DNA from: Megaustenia siamemsis
Lineage: Eukaryota > Mollusca > Gastropoda > Stylommatophora > Ariophantidae
Reading direction: 5' to 3'
NCBI GenBank assembly: GCA_032433765.1
Contig: JAVIAB010000156.1
Span: 87,478,269-87,542,268, forward strand
DNA: 64,000 nt
In this document: in pieces, positions 1 to 9,247 of the stretch
How the letters are laid out: every line of letters begins with the position of its first letter
How positions within the stretch are numbered: position 1 is the stretch's first letter
The notes under the pieces: generated by a model
Seen by the model: only the letters and a program-made list of their open reading frames with translations
Databases searched by the model: none
Told to the model about the DNA's origin: nothing
Position numbers and translations under genes: made by a program

Positions 1-265
1 TCTATCTGACTAATATCAAGATGCTTAATTGCACCGAAAATATCCGTTTTTACTTCCCTCAAGTTTTGGTGCAATGATCCGGTGACTAACAAGTTTCAGT
101 TTCATTTGCGTATTGTCCAAAAACCACTACCTCTCCTATGTGATGCAACACCCCTACTACCCATAGTAGTACGATGCAATTGCAGCACGTGGAGGGTTAA
201 TGCGTCTGAGGCGTACCCCTGACACTTGTTCTGAGGAAACAACACATTTTTCAAACTAATAGGGT
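1..265. other. Unassigned left edge
   Basis: I see no convincing coding sequence, repeat or RNA gene in this stretch. It is the flanking DNA into which the LINE at 277-2883 inserted. Confidence 0.5.
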
Positions 266-276
266 CCTCTTTAAAT

Positions 277-2883
277 CTATCTATCTATTGACCTTTCGAG
301 CCGTAACCGGCCCATAGGGCGTAGACCAAGATACACCTTCTCCTATATGAATTTTTGTTCTAGCAGTTTTCTTTTAAAGATATTTTATCAAATCTCGCCA
401 TCTGTCTCTGTTCTGTGCAAGCAGTTCTATCTCATTGAGGGAGCCGATTCCTGCTGCTCTTGCCTCTCTCATCAATGTTCTTCTCAGTGTCTCCCTGGGT
501 CTTCCTCTTTTTCTTTTACCTGTTGTTTCCCATATGAGGGCTTGCTTTGCTATTCGATTATTATCTCTTCTCATCACATGTCCAACGTATGACCATCGTC
601 TTTTCTTTATTACTGAAGATATTAGTGGTTGATTGGCGATTTCTCTAATTTCCTCGTTTGTTTTGAATTCGTTCCATTCTATACCAAGTATTTTCCTTAG
701 ACATTTATTTTCGAATGCGTTCAACTTTGTTTCTATATCTCTTGTTGTTTTCCAGCTTTCACACGCATACGTAAGGGTTGATAGTACATTTGATTTGAAT
801 AGCCTAAGTTTTGTGTTTGTGCTAATGAGTTTTGATTTCCACAACTTTTCAAGGCTTCTGAAAGACATTGCTGCTTTAGCCAGTCTGATTCTAATTTCTT
901 TGCTCGTATCCCCTTCTCGATCAATGTGACTTCCAAGATAGATAAAGTGATCGATCTCTTCTACTGGTTTGTTTTCCATGTATATTTTGTCACTTGTTGG
1001 AATTAAACTTTTCATGACTTTAGTCTTTTCATGATTGACCTCAAGCCCAATTTTGCTGGCTATTGATAATAGTTCATTTGTGTTTTCCTGCATCGTTTTT
1101 ATCTGACTGCTGATGAGAACTATGTCATCAGCAAAGTCCAGGTCCTCCAAATGGTCTCCTTGTATCCATTCGATGCCTTTATTACCAGTGCAGCATTTCT
1201 TCATTATGAAGTCCATAACAATTCCAAATAACAAGGGCGATAAAATACATCCTTGTTTAACCCCAGTTTCTATTGGGAAACATTCGCTCAGTCCTTCCTC
1301 TGTTCGAACTGCACATGTGTAACCATCATACATGTCTTTGATAATATTTATGATTTTTGATGGTAAGCCATATTGCTTCAGAATTTTCCACAAAGAATCT
1401 CTATGAATACTATCAAATGCTTTTTTGAAGTCGATGAAGTTAAGTACAAAAGGTTTTTGCTTTTCAATGTGTTCCTCCAATATAAGTCGTAGAGTGAAAA
1501 TGTGGTCAAGACAGCTTCTCCCTTTTCTAAACCCAGCCTGTTCTTCACGCATTACTGTATCTATTGAATCCTTTATTCTATTTAGGATGATTTTACAGAA
1601 TAATTTTGAGGCAACTGACAAAAGTGTCACGCCTCTCCAATTGTTACAATCTCTAAGATTGCCCTTTTTTGGGATCTTAACAATGATTCCTTTTTTCCAT
1701 TTATGATGCGTCTTCTCTGTTTTCCAAATGATGTTGAACATTTTTTGGAGATGTATTAAATTATGGCTATCAATTGCCTTGAGGATCTCAGCTGTTAACT
1801 TATCCTCTCCAGCAGCCTTGTTATTGGTCATTAGCTTTAAGGTGGTTTCTATTTCACTCAAGGTGAAGTCATCTAAATTTACATCTAATTCTGCTGCTGG
1901 TGTTTCAGCTTCAAAATCTATTAAACTGTGAGGTAGTGGACGGTTAAGAATTTCTTTGAAGTGTTCCGCCCAACGGGCTTTTATGTCTGCGCATGTTGTT
2001 AGCATTAATCCAGATTTGTCTAGAATTGGTGTTCCACTGGATGTATAGGTGTTTGTCAGCATCTTTTGTACAGTATAGAGAGTTCTGCTGTCTCCTGTAA
2101 TTGCAGCTGTCTCTGCTTTCTCTGCCAAGTTGTCTATATAAGCTCTTGTATCTCTTCTTGCCGAACTTTTCACTTTGTTGTCTAATTCTTTGTATGTTGC
2201 TTTTGCCAGAACCTTTCCAAGATCTGTCTTTACATTAGTCACGGCTCTCTTTGCTTCTCTTCTTTCTTTGATGTATTTCCATGTGGTGTCTGAGATCCAA
2301 GCTCGTTTTTCCATTTTCTTCAGTCCAGCACTTGCTTCTGCTGCTGTCATTAGTATTTTGCTCTGTGAGTCCCACATTTCATTGATATCTAAGTCTATTT
2401 CACCGAGTGCTGAATAACAATTACTTAGCTCTATGTTAAACTTTTCCTTTATGGCTTCATCTTTCAGTTTATGACTATCAATTTTATGTGTAATTGACCT
2501 CTTCTGTTGGTTTCTAAATTTTAATCTTATTTTCCCAATGCACAAGTTGTGGTCACTATTAACATCAGCACCTCTGTAAGCTCTTACATCTATTAATGAT
2601 GATCTGAATTGTTGTTTAATACATAGGTGGTCAATTTGATTTGAGGTTCTATCATCAGGAGATATCCATGTTGTTTTGTGAATATTTTTGTGTGGAAATA
2701 ATGTCCCACCTATAACTAAATTTTCTATTAAACATAATTCTATTAATCTTTCTCCATTCTGACTTGTTGTATTACAGCCTTCTCTCCCCATCACATGTTC
2801 CACTCCTGCGTTATCTTGTCCTACTTTGGCGTTGAAGTCTCCCATTACAATTAAAAGATCGTGTTTTGGTATTTTGTTTATAA
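277..2883 (-). mobile_element. 5'-truncated RTE-like LINE, 11-bp target duplication
   Basis: The element is on the minus strand. Its 3' end, at the low coordinate, carries a short (ATAG)n tail after a conserved segment that includes CGGCTCGAAAGG. The 11-bp sequence CCTCTTTAAAT occurs at 266-276 and again at 2884-2894, directly bracketing the element; this is a target-site duplication. The 5' end is missing: the endonuclease starts part-way through. The protein class resembles the animal ORFs often annotated as craniofacial development protein 2-like, which are RTE-type LINEs. Confidence 0.85.
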
Positions 2884-2902
2884 CCTCTTTAAATGCTGCC
2901 AC
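374..2902 (-). CDS. LINE ORF2: partial AP endonuclease plus reverse transcriptase
   Basis: The product would nick target DNA and reverse-transcribe the element RNA at the nick (target-primed reverse transcription). The open frame runs 842 codons without a stop. The C-terminal half of an AP-type endonuclease is visible: GDFNAKVG at about residues 21-28 and SDHN at 116-119. The reverse transcriptase follows, with FIDFKKAFDS near 489-498, GVKQGCILSPLLF near 547-559 and the catalytic FADD at 590-593. The C-terminus ends in a basic segment and a DRWRDLI motif typical of RTE ORFs. The first six codons, including a GTG at the apparent start, lie in flanking DNA (2884-2902), so no native start survives. 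The frame is otherwise undamaged, which points to a fairly recent insertion, but the truncated endonuclease should make it inactive. Confidence 0.85.
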   Translation of the reverse strand: MAAFKEVINKIPKHDLLIVMGDFNAKVGQDNAGVEHVMGREGCNTTSQNGERLIELCLIENLVIGGTLFPHKNIHKTTWISPDDRTSNQIDHLCIKQQFRSSLIDVRAYRGADVNSDHNLCIGKIRLKFRNQQKRSITHKIDSHKLKDEAIKEKFNIELSNCYSALGEIDLDINEMWDSQSKILMTAAEASAGLKKMEKRAWISDTTWKYIKERREAKRAVTNVKTDLGKVLAKATYKELDNKVKSSARRDTRAYIDNLAEKAETAAITGDSRTLYTVQKMLTNTYTSSGTPILDKSGLMLTTCADIKARWAEHFKEILNRPLPHSLIDFEAETPAAELDVNLDDFTLSEIETTLKLMTNNKAAGEDKLTAEILKAIDSHNLIHLQKMFNIIWKTEKTHHKWKKGIIVKIPKKGNLRDCNNWRGVTLLSVASKLFCKIILNRIKDSIDTVMREEQAGFRKGRSCLDHIFTLRLILEEHIEKQKPFVLNFIDFKKAFDSIHRDSLWKILKQYGLPSKIINIIKDMYDGYTCAVRTEEGLSECFPIETGVKQGCILSPLLFGIVMDFIMKKCCTGNKGIEWIQGDHLEDLDFADDIVLISSQIKTMQENTNELLSIASKIGLEVNHEKTKVMKSLIPTSDKIYMENKPVEEIDHFIYLGSHIDREGDTSKEIRIRLAKAAMSFRSLEKLWKSKLISTNTKLRLFKSNVLSTLTYACESWKTTRDIETKLNAFENKCLRKILGIEWNEFKTNEEIREIANQPLISSVIKKRRWSYVGHVMRRDNNRIAKQALIWETTGKRKRGRPRETLRRTLMREARAAGIGSLNEIELLAQNRDRWRDLIKYL

Positions 2903-2937
2903 ATAAAAATTACTGTTACAGATTAATTATTGCTATT

Positions 2938-3152
2938 CTATCTATCTATTGTCCTTTCGAGCCGAAGACTCAAGGCAGAACCACAATCTCCAAAAAACAG
3001 AAACCTTGCTGCCAGTGTGGCACATATTGCAGAGATCACTGTTTGTTTCCATAACAATACTTTTTACAATGACAGCTTGTCAAGCCATCGATCAACCTCC
3101 TTAGTCGCCTCTTACGACATGCCTGGAAGGTCACAGTGTCACTATTCTTTAA
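2938..3152 (-). mobile_element. SINE with LINE-like 3' tail, 13-bp target duplication
   Basis: A 215-bp unit is bracketed by AATTATTGCTATT at 2925-2937 and 3153-3165. On the minus strand it ends with CGGCTCGAAAGG followed by an (ATAG)n tail, almost identical to the 3' end of the LINE at 277-374. It also contains the GTCGCCTCTTACGACATGC core (plus-strand reading near 3104-3122) that I recall as common in invertebrate SINEs. I do not see an obvious tRNA-like head, so the 5' part may be truncated or non-tRNA. It inserted into a short imperfect repeat of the type TTACAGATTAATTATTGC. Confidence 0.7.
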
Positions 3153-3165
3153 ATTATTGCTATTA

Positions 3166-3895
3166 CAGATTAGTAATTGCTATCACAGATTAATGATTGC
3201 CAGTACAGGTTGATGATTTGACATTTTCTTCAGCTTTCCTCTCTTGCTTGTTATCACTCGCCTTCTTTTTGAGTCTGTTCGTCGCTTCATTTCTGAGAAT
3301 GTTGTAACAAACGTTTTTCTATGGAATTGCTATCTTCTCCTATCACTTGGTCACCCTTATGTTTGTTAGATCATTAAGTCTAATGGTGCCTTGTCTTTTA
3401 AAAGGTTCTGTTAGCATATATACGTACATAAAAAAATAACTACTTGGTACCTTTCCAACATGTTTGATCATCACTTATTTTGATATGTTTTAAGAGTTTT
3501 GCCAAAAATTTATGTTGAAATGTTTCAGTAACAATATCCCTAGTTGTATTTTGTACTTTGAATAATTGAAAAATGAACAAATTTCCATTTCTACCTTGTA
3601 TTTGCTGTTGCAGTTTTGCATGAACCATTGATTATCCTCATGTTCACAATTATTGTGGAAATGTGTGTGTGTGTGTGTTCGTGTTATGTGTATGAATTTT
3701 ATGTGAAAATGATGTAATGACGTTTTTTTTTAAATGCCTGAAATATTACATATTGTTTTATATGCGCCCCCCCCAATTATATGTGAGCTTCCTATCAATG
3801 GAATAATTGCTAAAGAAAAGTCTTCTTAAACCCCTAGCAGGGGGCCGCACCTAATCAGCCGGAACATCGTTCGATTTTGTGTTGTCTATTACTTA
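3166..3895. other. Intergenic, short GT microsatellite
   Basis: No coding signal is recognisable here. There is a (GT)n run at 3662-3678, a T-rich patch at 3724-3734 and a (CT)n run at 3897-3910 that marks the edge of the next LINE fragment. Confidence 0.5.
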
Positions 3896-3896
3896 T

Positions 3897-4125
3897 CTCT
3901 CTCTCTCTCTGCGATCAAGACTCAATCAGAGTAAGATTATAGACTCTCTCATGAAGTCAGCTGTCTGTTTAAGTGATTCGATTGCCCCATATAGTTTCTC
4001 TTCCAGGGAGGTGGGCGTGGACCACATTGCTCTTATCAGGTCTGTGTACTGGGGACAATCCTGTAAAACATGTTTTGTAGTCATATTGTCCAGTATACAG
4101 TGGCATAGGCTGGTTGTACCTTAAA
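3897..4125 (-). pseudogene. I-group LINE fragment (RNase H region)
   Basis: The minus strand closely matches the plus strand of 59757-59990, including the segment around GGCAATCGAATCACTTAAAC and the same position of a (GA)n microsatellite just after TGATTGAGTCT. That second locus sits inside a degraded RNase H-bearing LINE. This is therefore a short, frame-broken piece of the same family. Confidence 0.7.
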
Positions 4126-4135
4126 ATTAAAAAAA

Positions 4136-4375
4136 AAAATATTTATTCTTCTTATTGTTCTTGCATCTGGGGTCCAGGTCTGGCATTGGTAGCACAAAGT
4201 TGGGATGAAGTTTGTAGTGTATAGTGCTCGTTTTGCCTCCAAAGTTATTTCCTTGTTGGACAATAGTGGTGATAACTGTCCAATGATTTGACAAGCTTTG
4301 TTGCATCTTGATTCTATCTCTGCTAACAGTAACTATACCATTAAAATAAAAATTCTCTTCTGAAACCCTTAGCAA
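4136..4375 (-). pseudogene. RTE reverse transcriptase C-terminal scrap
   Basis: On the minus strand two overlapping frames read through a sequence including NFIPTLCYQCQTWTPDART, a typical form of the thumb-side segment (usually L-Y-G-x-E-T-W-T) of RTE reverse transcriptases. There is at least one frameshift and no catalytic motif. A 17-bp sequence, AACCCTTAGCAACTGTC, is duplicated in tandem next to it at about 4364-4397. Confidence 0.65.
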
Positions 4376-4722
4376 CTGTCAAACCCTTAGCAACTGTCAG
4401 CTTCGTATTAAAAGAGTCTGGTGTCTCATGCTCTTTATTTATAGTGCTAGGATATTTGGTTTGTGGGGTATATTTGTCAAAATTTGACTGCATTACTGAA
4501 GCGCAAGTTGTAAAGCATTAATTTTTGTAAATGTTTCTTTTTTTCATGCATGTGTTTGAACGGATGTTCTCATAGTCGTTCCTCTGTGTGAACCAATTGA
4601 CCTTTCCACGACAGCCCTGAGTTGTGTCTTTAATTTCTTCTAGATTTGTTGGCGTTTCTGTAATGCTTGATCATTTCTGCTTTCATTATGTTGTCTTCAT
4701 CATTCTCATCATGACAGGTGCC

Positions 4723-5229
4723 ATGTCCCACAGGGCAGAGTCCAGCTCACCGGAAACGGAGACCTCACGTGCCAGTGTGGTTAGCTGTACGGAAAACACA
4801 GAAGAGCACCTAGAGTTGTCATTCAGCCGTTCAAACAGCTGCCGAAATCTGGCCACTCAGGCCCTGACAGGAGAAGTGAATGTTGTACGAGTCTACGCCA
4901 AGTCTCCAAATTATCTGCCACTTGCCTGCTTGTCAATGTTGATGAACCCAGTTCTTGGAATCCCAGCTTGCGTGTGCAGTCTCATTTCCAAGAAATGTCG
5001 GCAGGAAGGAAACGACAGAAGCTCTGCTAAATTTAGCAAGACAGCCTTCCTGCTCAGCATCATTGCTATTGCTTCCTCGATAGTTGTTATAATTTTTATT
5101 ATTGTTTACGTTTTGGTTATTACTCCAAATATTATTCGCAATATTGACGGTTTATCCGCATTAGATATGATAGTTTCCAATGCTGCAGAGAATGAACATA
5201 CACTCAGCACATTCTCCTGGAGCTTTTGA
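4723..5229 (+). CDS. CD225/dispanin (IFITM-like) membrane protein exon
   Basis: This 168-residue frame looks like a genuine host exon. Residues 1-60 are polar and Ser/Thr-rich; 64-88 form a hydrophobic segment (NYLPLACLSMLMNPVLGIPA); 89-105 form a Cys/Lys-rich loop; 108-133 form a strong transmembrane helix; a short tail follows. A re-entrant or membrane hydrophobic stretch, a basic loop of about 17 residues and then a second helix is the CD225/dispanin arrangement, known from IFITM and PRRT-type proteins that act in membranes and vesicle fusion control. A pyrimidine-rich tract and AG at 4716-4717 give a likely splice acceptor just upstream of the ATG at 4723, so an upstream exon, perhaps only 5' UTR, is likely. 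The frame stays open upstream to a GTG at 4624 but that part looks intronic. AATAAA lies at 5245-5250. The specific substrate or role is not inferable. Confidence 0.6.
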   Translation: MSHRAESSSPETETSRASVVSCTENTEEHLELSFSRSNSCRNLATQALTGEVNVVRVYAKSPNYLPLACLSMLMNPVLGIPACVCSLISKKCRQEGNDRSSAKFSKTAFLLSIIAIASSIVVIIFIIVYVLVITPNIIRNIDGLSALDMIVSNAAENEHTLSTFSWSF

Positions 5230-5244
5230 ACATCGACGTGAGTT

Positions 5245-5250
5245 AATAAA
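5245..5250 (+). promoter_or_regulatory. AATAAA polyadenylation signal
   Basis: AATAAA lies 16 bases after the stop codon of the CD225-like frame. The position fits a short 3' UTR, but the sequence is A-rich and the motif could be chance. Confidence 0.45.
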
Positions 5251-5458
5251 AAAATCTAATATTAGATAAAATACTAGATATGATTACAAATTAGACAACA
5301 TTAGAAATCATAACATTATATACACAATATAAATAGCCGGTATAATATGTGAAGCAATTAGCTAGATCAGATACAATAATAGAACAAGATACATGCAGGT
5401 TGACACCACTCTTCGTTAGGCTCATAAGAAATATGAATTCTTTAAAAATAGAAAAGAT

Positions 5459-6299
5459 ATCATCATCATCATGTGCCATACCGGTTGGCGTAAGTGATCA
5501 TATCCTACCACAATCTTCTATCTACAGTGCATCATATCAGTTCTGTTGTTGACTGTTTTCCATGCCATGACACCAAGCTATCCAGTATTTTCTCTCTTTG
5601 TCTTCCGTGATCTCTCTTTCCTTTTATTTTGCCAGTTGTAACCAAGTATTCCAACTTTCCTCTTCTCATGATGTGCCCGAAAAATGTTGATTGCTTCTTT
5701 CTGATGTTTTTTTAAGAGCTCCCTTTTTGTGTTGGCCTCTTTGATAACTTCCTCATTGGTCTTTTTAGCTGTCCAGAGAACTTTCAACATTCTTCTGAGA
5801 AATCCAATCTCTGTGACCTCTAATCGTCTTTTCATTTATTTGTCTGCTGTCCATGATTCGCTTCCATAGGACAGAATTGGTTCTATATAGCACCGATGAA
5901 CTCTCTTTTTCTCATTTTTATTGACATAGATTTGTTGCATAAGATATTTTTCATTTTCTGAAATGCTATTTTGGCCTAAGTTATTCTGCATTTTATTTCT
6001 GTGGTGCATCTCCCATCTGATGTTATTATTGTGCCCAAGTATTTGAAACGTTGCACCTGTTTCAGATTTGTCTTGTTTATTTTTATGCTGCATGATGGTG
6101 ATGATTGTTTCTTCGATATAACCATTACTTCTGTTTTCTTACTATTCAGACTGAGACCTTTCTTGTTGCTTTCTTTTACTATTATGTCTATCATTTCTTG
6201 TAGTTCGTTCTCTGTCTCTGCTATTAAGACTGTGTCATCCGCATATCGCAAATTATTTATGTTGTGACCGTTGACTTCAATTCCTTTTTTGTCTACTAT
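5459..6299 (-). pseudogene. RTE-2 LINE, 3' half (reverse transcriptase C-terminal)
   Basis: This is the 3' part of an RTE copy on the minus strand, ending in a (GAT)n tail at 5459-5475. The frames at 5578-6093 and 5976-6299 encode YADDTVLIAE (the catalytic palm motif), FKYLGTIITSDGR, and KKTNEEVIKEANTKRELL from the C-terminus. Several frameshifts are present. The same family recurs at 31640-32073 (minus) and 44460-45813 (plus). The 5' continuation of the gene is displaced to 10131-10372 by the long-TIR element at 6300-10130. Confidence 0.8.
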
Positions 6300-6455
6300 A
6301 GTAGTGATGGTGGCTGTTTCGCGTAACAAAAGTGAAAACACATGCACCGAAACTGCACCAAAGACAATGGATTTTGCACTGAAACTGCACCGTGCAAAAA
6401 AAAAAAAAGAAAAAAAATTTTCATCCTACAATTCGTCGAAAAGGTCGAAAATTTT

Positions 6456-6487
<32 letters not shown>

Positions 6488-7227
6488 GGTTGAGTCCGCC
6501 ACTTTGTCGATATCTCAGGTAAAAAGGCGACATGACAATAGGGGGATTATGTCAAAGGCTGACAAGGGGGGGGGGCGGGGGGATTATGGGTGACTTGTGT
6601 GCCCGGCTGACGTGGACAGGTGAAAAAAAGATGAAAGATTGAAAGATGAAAGAGTAAAGATGAGAAATATGTAAATTTTAAAAATTCAGAATTATTACAA
6701 AAATAAAAAATATGATGGTGTAAATTTTAAAAATTCAGAATTATAAAAAAAAAATAAAAAAAGGCTCCCACCGGGAAGCGAGCACCCGACTCCCGCGTGA
6801 CAGGTGAGAATACTTACCACTATACTACAGACAGCCACAGAATTAGAGGCTAAATGCGCCAGGTGACTCGTGACTTTGTTGGTGCTCGACAGCTATCTCT
6901 CGCGAACTAGGTAAATATTGTTTCCGATGAAAAAGCGAAGTAGAAATTTAAGAATGTGTTATTTACGTTTAAGAATATTTAAATGAACGATGAATTTATT
7001 TAAAATGAACGCGATTTCCGGAGGTGTCCAGTGTTCTGGTTGTTAGCATACTTTATAGTTGTAGTAAGGTGGCGTAGGTTGTTTTATTAGTCCAGATTGT
7101 TAGACGACAACCAAATGTCCACTCATCGATAGTAGGTGTGAACTGGGTATGATTTTTGGTCTCGCCAAACTAGCCGTAGTCTAAACCCGATTGTTATGAA
7201 AAAAAAAGAAAACGGACTTATTTTAAA
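6300..7227 (+). repeat. Left TIR of the 3.8-kb element
   Basis: This arm is inverted relative to 9248-10130 and differs by scattered substitutions and small indels, mostly in homopolymers (for example T at 6462-6487). Duplicated landmarks include GTGCAGTTTCGGTGCA-like segments, the ATGTCGCC/GGCGACAT block and the tRNA-like unit. Confidence 0.8.
6763..6836 (-). tRNA. tRNA-Asp(GTC)-like sequence in left TIR (probably pseudo)
   Basis: The minus strand reads as a 74-base tRNA-Asp-like unit. It has an A-box region (TAGTATAGTGG), an anticodon loop CTGTCAC with GTC in the anticodon position, and matching ends GGCTGTC/GGGAGCC that pair at six of seven positions if one wobble is allowed. It is two bases longer than a normal tRNA-Asp and the T loop (GCTCGCTT) departs from TTCRANN, so I treat it as tRNA-derived rather than a working gene. 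Confidence 0.5.
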
Positions 7228-7438
7228 AATAAAAAAAATCAATATTTAAAAACATAAATGAAGGGAAATTTTAAAATATAGGTGGGCTCTCGCGGGTGGA
7301 GAGATTTTATTGATTGAAGTGGTATCGCTGTTCACTTAATATCATCATGTGTCATGGCTGCTCGGTGGTTTATCTCGGGGCTCGGGCAACATCATCAATA
7401 TCGCGTGTTTTGTAGTAAGATGTGCTAACATTAAATAG

Positions 7439-7481
<43 letters not shown>

Positions 7482-9247
7482 CACATTCATGGTAAAGCAA
7501 ATAAAAAACAAATTCGTTCTATATTTCACAACTTTATTAATACAACAAATATATATATATATATATATTACTGTTCGATTATATGTGGAAGCGGCCCCTC
7601 GACGGCTCGCGCGCGGGTGGGTGACGCTAAGAATATTTAAAGAATGAATCAGGGCGGTCTCGCGGATGAAAATATGCTGTCGGTGTTATTAGTGTCTCCA
7701 CTTTTAGTGACACATCATCATCATGTGCCACCTTCAACAGCATCATCAACATGTACACTTCATGTCCTATCATCATCATGCCACACAAAGTAACATCGAT
7801 TATTAGTATCTACATTTTTAGTGACACATCATCATCATGTGCCACCCTCAACAGCAGCATCAACATGTACCCTTCATGTTCTATCATCATCATCATGCCA
7901 CACAAAGTATCAAACCGCGAAATTCTCTCTCTCTCTCTCGCACAAAGTAGCGGTATTATTGTATGACGGTCCTGAAAACAATGTAACTAAAGAGGGGTGG
8001 TATTGTAGATTTGGTTGAAGGGTCGGCTCGTGGTACTTGATGACGGTATTGTTAGGGAAAATAGCTGCCGGCGCGGTGGGGCTTATCGGATTATCTCGTC
8101 GAACGTTCTCGCATGGTCATAAAAAAAATAAAATATTTAAGAATATTAAAATGAATATTATTCCTCCCCAGAAAAGATACCAGACTGCTTAAGAGAATGG
8201 CTTGGTAGAAGGTCAACAACAGTGTCGCCATAGCTTCACTGTAACACTTTAGTATTTGAATATCAATTGGAATAAATAATTATATAAAATGCCTCATTAA
8301 CCTGTATCACAGAGACATTATACCCCCTTCGCCCCGTCAACATTCCGTGTTGATAATATAAAACATCGTCGTCGTCGTCGTCATGTATCATCATTAATAT
8401 GGGTCACGATACCGTCCCCTCCCCTCAATAGCATCATCAGGTACCAAGCCCGTTGGTGTAGAGTGAACATGTCTCGCCACAACTTTCCATCTCGTACTCT
8501 AAATAGTGAGAAGGTGAAGGGGTGTAAGTGGACGTGGTTGAGTATTATCTCTTAGGGTATCTGCTGCTAGTGTGGTGTTATCGGGTGACCATAAGGCCAG
8601 GCGTGCAAATCTAAATAACGAAGTGGTTGTGATGATTCTAAAAATGGAGAAAAGGGTGTTTTTTTTTATTGTTCGTCACGGGGGGTAAATATGTTGTCGG
8701 TGTTATTAGTGTCGAAGTTTTTAGTATCGCTGACATGGTGACTTAACGTCGTCGGCATCATCATCATCATGTGGCATAGCGGTTGGCGTGTTTTGCAGTA
8801 AGGTGGGTAATGTGACCGATTTGTAAATCAGCTAACTTTGGAAATCTAAGAGTAACTTTAAATAGTGACGGTCTCAGAAAGTTTGCCCAGTTAAGAAAGT
8901 TGGTAGATCAAGTTATATCTTTGTTGGTTCAGTGTCTGCGTACCGCATTTGAACACCAACTTTTTCTGGAAAACGACAGTAAAGAAAGTATGCCCAGTTA
9001 AGAAAGAAAGGACCTCTGGTGAGTGCAAGAAGCCGAGTCACCAAGAAATCAAAAGGCACCCTATTGTACTCGTCATCGTTCTCTATCATTGCCTTGATCG
9101 TTCTCTAACATTGCCTCGAGCGTTCTCTAACATTGCCTCGATCGTTCTCTAACATTGCCTCGAGCGTTCTCTAACATTGCCTTGATCGTTCTCTAACATT
9201 GCCTCGAGCGTTCTCTAACATTGCCTCGAGCGTTCTCTAACATTACT
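7228..9247. other. Interior of the long-TIR element, repeat patchwork
   Basis: No gene is recognisable. It contains (CT)n at 7442-7475, (AT)n at 7549-7568 and a (CGT)n run near 8367-8382. Two similar blocks, near 7700-7790 and 7815-7910, contain CATCATCATGTGCCACC. Further blocks near 8433-8510 and 8755-8805 resemble the 3' end of RTE-2 (a CAT-repeat tail followed by a GTTGG(C/T)GT segment). The interior therefore looks assembled from LINE 3' ends and microsatellites. Confidence 0.6.
9068..9245 (+). repeat. 22-bp tandem repeat, about eight copies
   Basis: The unit is close to TTCTCTAACATTGCCTCGAG plus CG, repeated head to tail with a CTCGAG/CTTGAT alternation. It has no spacers and no similarity to a CRISPR array. 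It abuts the inner edge of the right TIR. Confidence 0.85.

Noticed and set aside
6763..6836. Functional tRNA-Asp genes in the two TIRs
   Set aside because: T loop and B-box are altered differently in each arm, the unit is two bases too long and the acceptor stem has a mismatch. I kept them only as tRNA-like.
9068..9245. Regular 22-bp repeats resembling a CRISPR array
   Set aside because: Units are directly adjacent without spacers, and the context is a eukaryotic transposon.
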